Assembly: GCA_001414485.1 (NCBI GenBank)
Contig: LLEY01000044.1
Span: 124,001-188,000 of the forward strand
Length of the DNA stretch: 64,000 nt
Reading direction: 5' to 3'
From: Calycina herbarum
Lineage: Eukaryota; Ascomycota; Leotiomycetes; Helotiales; Pezizellaceae
Shown: piece after piece, positions 58,334-64,000 of the stretch
How positions within the stretch are numbered: the first letter of the stretch is position 1
How the letters are laid out: each line of letters opens with the position of its first letter
Notes under the pieces: model-generated
Database searches by the model: none
Told to the model about the DNA's origin: nothing
What the model saw: the letters and a program-made list of their open reading frames with translations, nothing else
Program-made: the position numbers and the translations under genes

Positions 58334-60192
58334 ACGTGGTTTATTAGAACCTAGCGTATATTAGAACCTAGTATACTTTTCTATCTTCTCTACTTTATTA
58401 TTTTAATATACGTTATCTTAATAACTACTAATAGAAATTTAAACTTAAGAAGCTTAAATTATCTTAGCTATTAAGGCTATCTGATTATCTAAAAAGCTTA
58501 GTTGTCAAGCTACTATAAAAATCTATAAAGTCTTTAAAACTAGCCTTCGCCGTAGAATAAACAGCTAACTTCCTCTCCTAGAACAATAGCTAGTAAATAT
58601 TAAATTAACTTAACTTAAGAAGGAAGTGATTTTTTAGAACATACTTAACTTAGATTCCAGAGGGTTTACACCCTAGCTAGCTAGTATAGAAGATATAGTA
58701 AATTATATCCTCGAATTATAGAAAGAGAAACGCGTTAGTAAGCTTTAGACACATCGATTTATATAATAATAACTAGGGTTAAAGACGTGTTTTAATCGCG
58801 TTTACGACTTCTAAAGAGCTTTATACGAAGATCCTAACCTAATTAGTACGTAGTTCTAACTTATATAAAATATAAGAGTAAAATAGAGCGTTTTAGATTA
58901 CGATTTCTATAACTTCGACGAAATAGGCTTTATAATAGATGTGATTTGCTCTATAATAGTTGTTACACGTGTAGATTAACGTAGTAGAGATAAGATAGTT
59001 TAGCTAGGTAATTAGAAATAGGCTATAGTAATTACTTATATTAATAGCAAGGGTTGAGATGTCTCTCTATTTTTAGTCGTCTAAGAGAAGAATCATCTTA
59101 CGAATTAGTATATAAACAGAGGCCTCTTATATAACTAGGTTATTAAACTAATAAGTAATAGATAGATAAACAACGAAATAGGTCTAGAATAGCTAAAACA
59201 CTTCGATAAATATACTACTAGTTATATAAAGAGTCTATATCGAATACTAGTATTAGATAGGTATAAGAGTTATAAATCAGCTGAATTTCAAGAGTATTAT
59301 AAAGTATATAATATTATAACTCTTAGACTACTTTCTTACTTATTCTATATAATCTAACCACTTGATATTAGATACTTTAATATATTAAAACAGGTGTATA
59401 GTTAGTAGATTAAGACGCTTATTAAAGCCTATATTAACTATATTACGAAGGTAGAGTTCTTTTTAGCTTTTATAGTAGTATATAAAGAATTAATAATAGT
59501 CTAGAACGCTTAAGCTAGATTCCGTAGAGCCGGCCTAGTGTCTTTTAACCTATAAGTAGTATATTTAAAGCTTAATATAAGGTTATAGACTCTAACTCCT
59601 CTAAGACTCTCTACTGCTAATTCTAATACTTAGATCTCCTAGACTCTCTTAAACCCTACTAAAGCGCTCTTATAATCGACTCTTATTTAGAAACGGATTA
59701 CCTGTTACTAGGGGAGCTCGCCGACTCTACTATTTAAGACAGTTGCTATATTAGTAAAAGGTATAAAGCGAATAGCTTATAAGATAACCTTATTATCTAC
59801 TAAAGTATATACTCTTCAAGCAGCGAATAAAGCCTTAAGCAAACGCTGTAGAGCTAAAAAGACTCGTATATATCAAGAGAGAGCACTTATAGTAGAGGAT
59901 ATCTAAGATCTGTTAACTTAAAAGGACGTTAATAAGCAAGTACGACACGACTTACGTATAGAGAGAGGTAATAAGAAGAAAGAGCAATCGTCTAGACAGT
60001 GTTATAACACTTATAGAAAAGCTAGTTATAATATATAAACTTATTAAATAGATATAGATATATCTAATTCTTCGGATACTAAGTAGTTATAGTTAATTTA
60101 ATATATTATAGTTAATTTATTAATATTCAAAGTTGAATACTAAGGAAAAGTATACTAGGTTCTAATATACGCCAGGTTCTAATAAACTACGT
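58334..60192 (+). mobile_element. Fot1/pogo-like DNA transposon, complete copy (1859 bp) inserted in E7
   Basis: TIR ACGTGGTTTATTAGAACCT with an internal repeat of ATTAGAACCTAG, flanked by TA (58332-58333 and 60193-60194). The transposase contains RGFTPxLASIEDIVNYILEL, YDFYNFDEIGF (first Asp kept), LVLDRYKS (second Asp kept) and QPLDIRYFNILK (third Asp kept; final residues as read after an in-frame stop). All three acidic residues survive, but many Gln-type stops and some frame breaks exclude activity. Confidence 0.92.
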
Positions 60193-60194
60193 TA

Positions 60195-62840
60195 TACTAA
60201 ACCTATTTTTAAAATAAAAAAATCTCTATTTCTATATACTAGAAACTATTTAAAACCTAAGTTATAAAAACGCTAGATAACTAGTTTACTTTTACGTTAA
60301 AATTATATTTTTATATATTATATAATAGCTATCTAACTTATTAAATTATTATAATAATTATAAGTCTATTAGCTACTATTTATTCTATTCTAGTAAAAAT
60401 ATCTAATATATTCGCTAGTTCTATATATAAGGAACCTTTACTATATATTTCCTAGAATCTGTTTTTTACTACTTATATTATAAACAGCCTTTCTAGGTTA
60501 ATTATACGCGTTCTAACGCGTTCTAACCTACTTTAAATATCTTAACTCTTCTTTACTTATTTCTATTACTATAATATCGACCGAGTATTAGAGAGTCGTC
60601 GGGAGTCGAGAGAGAGGATTTAGATAAGAGATTTAGACGTGGATTTAAGGTTTAGAATACGAGGTCGAGATAAGAGATATTTACAGGTTATATACGACGC
60701 TAGATATTAGACTTAATACGAGGAGGTATATTATATCTACGATATAATTAATATTTAACTTAAGACGATTAATTTATACTTACTAGATATATATAAAGAG
60801 TAGTAGTAGTTGATTTATATATATTTAAAGTTGATATCTATTACGACGATTTAAACTACTCTTTCTAGTACTAAATCGTACTAAAAATTCTTAGACGCTT
60901 TATAAGCTTCTAGAAATCCTATACGTCTATTAGCTAGTTAAGCTAAGTTAAGCTAAGTTAAGCTAAGTTAAGCTAAGTTAATAAATATTTAGAACGTATA
61001 CGGATTTACGAGAGAATAGAACTAGAGCGGCTAAGAATAAGATAAGTTCGAGGATCTATCTTCGTCTTCTTCGTCTTTTTAAGTACTTTAGTAATATCTT
61101 ATAAGCTAGTTAAGAATACTTGTATATTTGAATAAGACTTATTTATTATTATTTAGAAAGCTCTTATAAAGATAGACTAGTAATTAATAGAGGAATTTAT
61201 ATAATAGCTTACTTCTAGCTTTTTAGCTTAATTTTATATAAGTGTATTTATTAAGAAGATAAAGTATTTAAAAGTAGAACTATTAATTCAAGTGTCTTAT
61301 TTAATAATCTAGAGAAGTCTTAGAATTATATTATATAATTCTAAGTAAGGAATAATATAAAGAAACGACCTAGCTTTATACTATCTATTAATATCTAAAG
61401 AGATAGTAGTAACTTCTATTACTATATTATCTAAGAGAGTATTAAAGCTAGAGAGCTCTTAAGAGAAGATAGGAATACGCTAAAGGTTATTCTAAGTAGT
61501 AAAGAAGGAGCTAATAAGTCTATATAATAAATATCTAGAGTTAAGAGTTTTTATAAAATATTCTTTATTAACTAATATAGAAACTAAAAACAGAGGACTG
61601 TCTATCGACTTCTTCTAGAACTTAATCTATTCCTCTACTACTTCTTTTAAAACCTTCTTCTGCTTTTAATAGCGTCTTTTACTAGAAGTTATTCTTTTTC
61701 TAAATAGTTAGAGTTAGAGACTTCTACGATTCTTTCTTTTCTCTTAACGTCTTCTTTCTAGATAAGAGCTACCTAGACCTTCTTTATCGTCTATTTTATC
61801 TTCGTCTTATTATTCTAAACTAGATGTTCTTCGAGTCTATATCTTAGGCAGAGGCCTAAGCTTCTTCTTTTAGTAAGAACTTCGTCTAAGCTCTATCGTA
61901 GTTTCTTTAAGTAAGCGGAGAAGACTACTATAGTTAGTTCCTAGTCTATTATATTATAAAAGAACTGTCTTTGGATTTATACGTAGTTCTAGCTCTAGGT
62001 AAAATCGTTTAAGACTTCTTTATTTACTAAGATATAAGATTAGCGACTTCGTTTAGCTAATTAGTAATTATTTATAATTGTTTATAGTATCTATCGTAGG
62101 TACTATCTTCTTAGATACCGACAGTTATAGTAATTAGCTTTGTACTAAGAGTAGCTTTTAAGTAACTCTTCTTAATTACGTCGTTCTATCTCTAGATAGA
62201 AGCTTCTAGGATTAGCTAATCGAATTTATTAAAGAATTTATTAAAGAATTTATTAAAAGATCGTTGGTTTTACTTTGGTTAGTTAATCTAGCTAAGTGCC
62301 TTTTACTATAGCTAAGGGTTATAGAATACTATATAAAGCTGTTCTAAAAATTCTATAACTATAAACTTGTTTTCTAAGCGAGTATATTCTATCTAAGGAA
62401 AAATCCTTATAACTACGTCTTCTAAAAGTCTTCTAAAGACGTACTAGACTCTTTTCTTCTCTTATCTAATTAATAGACTATTAATTTCTAACTTCGCTTA
62501 TAAAAGGCTTTTGAATTAAGAGAAGAGATTAGACGTACTTCTATTATATCTTTCTAGGTATAGAAGGTAGTATTTTAGCTTATAATTAGTATTCGTAACT
62601 AATACTAGTATTAAAGTAGACGTAGACGTAGGTTATAGAAGGTTAGAAGAAGGAAGTCTTCCTTTAAGTCTTATAAGAGCTTCTTCTTAATAGCTAGAAA
62701 GGTTAGCTATTAATTAGTTCTAACTTTTAGTAAGAAGCTATATCTCTCGCTACTACTAGTTAAACATATCTATTAACTACTACGGAGGTTCTTATATAGG
62801 TTCTTATACGTCTGCTAAATTTATATCTTCTATTATATTT
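60195..62840 (-). pseudogene. E7 gag, protease and linker, inactivated
   Basis: Minus strand. The clearest block is protease-like: TVIEVTTISLDINRxYKARSFLYIIPYLEL followed by NIILRL (about 61.3-61.5 kb), as in chromoviral proteases (family pattern ...YDIILGLPW). A possible CCHC remnant YYNCRYL lies near 62.12 kb. Tandem repeats occur at 60931-60980 (AGCTAAGTTA, more than four units) and 62222-62257 (GAATTTATTAAA x3). Continuous with the RT part at 55016-58331 once the Fot1-like element is removed. Confidence 0.65.
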
Positions 62841-62979
62841 ATAGTCGTCTACTATATACTTTAGACTATCGTGTTTATAGTCGTCTACTATATACTTTAG
62901 ACTATTATATTCGTATAAAACCTTATATTTCAACTATAAAGGATTTTCGTATAAGATCTTATATCTTAACTATAAAGGA
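62837..62979 (+). repeat. Two adjacent short tandem duplications
   Basis: A 36-bp unit containing GTCGTCTACTATATACTTTA occurs twice (about 62837-62905). A second unit of about 36 bp with TTCGTATAA..CTTATAT and AACTATAAAGGA occurs twice (62910-62979). They lie between gag and LTR of E7. Confidence 0.7.
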
Positions 62980-63092
62980 TTTTTATACTTATACTATATA
63001 TATAAGAAAGGTTCGAAAGATCTACTATATATAGTTTATTCGACGTACTTAATAAGTAAATATAAGAAAGAATAAGTTAATTCTAATATTAT

Positions 63093-63465
63093 AGACCGAA
63101 TATAAAGAGGTTAATAGATAAGGTTATCTTTATTATAAGAAGAATTAACTAAGAAGAGAAGTCTATTCTACGTACGAGAGAAGAGGTCTTATACCTCTTA
63201 CTTTAAGGTTCCTTAGTAAGTATAAACTATAAGAGACTGAGATATTATTATAGCTCTTATTATAGCTTTCGTTATAGCTTCCGTTACTAAGGTAATTACC
63301 GAGGTAGTAAACCTTAAGCTCTTATTATAGATCGGTGAGGTAATTACCGAGTAGGTAACTACTATAAGGTAATTGCCGAGGTTGTTACGTAAGGTTACAT
63401 GAGATTACGTGTCTATACAAAGGTCGGTAGACCGAGTACTCTTCAGGTGTAAACCGTTATAAACG
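63093..63465 (-). repeat. E7 LTR (5' side of the minus-strand element)
   Basis: Pairs with 54663-55015. Carries three GGTAATTACC-type motifs (63291-63300, 63339-63348, and GGTAATTGCC at 63368-63377). This copy keeps GTAAACCGTTATA at its end. Confidence 0.65.
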
Positions 63466-64000
63466 AGAGCTATAGCGAGATCTTAGCTCCTTTATAGCTA
63501 TAATAAAAGCTATAGTAAGATCTTAGCTATACGTACTTCTAGCTCTTTATAGCTCGTACGAGATTTCAGCTACTTATAGCTTATACTTACTTAGTAACCA
63601 CTTTTCTCTAGGTATATAACCCGTGTTATCTTCGTAGATCGAACTATAGCTTTAAATTCTCGTATTTATATATATATACTCTTATACCGTTGCTTTTAGT
63701 TATAGTTTATAATAGTTTATAAGAGAGTAGTTAGAAAGGTTCTTATTTAAAGACGAGTTTTAGTATAGATTACTAAGTAATAAGGACTTTAAGACGTTAA
63801 AAGAGACGTAGAGAGGCGTGTTATAAGAGGAAGGTCCGCCGGGTTTATAAGAGATTTACGTAGCTCTTTATAAGAAGAGGGAGTATAGAGAGTATATAAG
63901 ATTTATAGACTAGAACCTATATAAGTAATAGAATAGCTATACGGAGCTACGGGAAACGGAGCTATAGAAAGGTTTTATAGATAAGAGTAAGTGCTTTATA
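63466..64000 (+). other. AT-rich retroelement leader or LTR continuing beyond the window
   Basis: The first 250 bp are an inverted copy of 52.61-52.90 kb, with TATATATATATACTC near 63.67 kb. Beyond about 63.72 kb lies purine-rich sequence with Arg/Glu-rich short frames, which might be a gag start; not assignable before the window ends. Confidence 0.4.

Overview
The window looks like a repeat-rich compartment of a filamentous ascomycete genome (Pezizomycotina). About 85% of it is extremely AT- and TpA-rich. It is built of transposable elements whose reading frames can still be followed but are broken mainly at former Gln, Arg and Trp codons (CAG/CAA to TAG/TAA), and whose key Cys, His and Asp codons carry C-to-T or G-to-A changes. 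This is the signature of repeat-induced point mutation (RIP). Two islands of ordinary composition (about 20.16-26.97 kb and 29.38-32.7 kb) hold the only plausible host genes.

Left block (1-20.16 kb). A Fot1/pogo-like DNA transposon (minus strand) was entered by two chromodomain Ty3/gypsy elements, E1 and E3, and E1 was entered by E2. The insertion borders can be read to the base: E2 (3841-10621) has TSD TATAG and 463-bp LTRs; E3 (12818-19593) has TSD CTTCT and 464-bp LTRs. Islands and middle (20.16-33.9 kb). Island 1 carries an intact 821-codon orphan gene and, upstream, a frameshifted Myb/SANT-domain gene. Between the islands lie a solo gypsy LTR, a nearly unmutated 135-bp solo LTR nested inside it, and a truncated Fot1-like copy. 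Island 2 carries a three-exon C2H2 zinc-finger gene (minus strand).

Right block (33-64 kb). In order: the 3' end of a Tad-like LINE (minus); an LTR fragment; a fragment of a second gypsy family; the mosaic gypsy element E4; a 5'-truncated Tad-like LINE (plus) that is clearly less damaged than its surroundings; gypsy E5; a minus-strand gypsy of the second family (E6) split by a complete Fot1-like element (49196-51039); and a minus-strand chromodomain gypsy (E7, about 54.66-63.46 kb) split by another Fot1-like element (58334-60192).

The host genes do not form an operon or an evident pathway. The elements are linked by insertion history rather than by function. The two observations I consider most worth following are (a) a coiled-coil reading frame on the antisense strand between pol and the 3' LTR, preserved in five gypsy copies, and (b) element E4, whose RT/RNase H section appears to have been exchanged between two gypsy subfamilies. 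Identifications rest on reading translations by eye; no database search was run.
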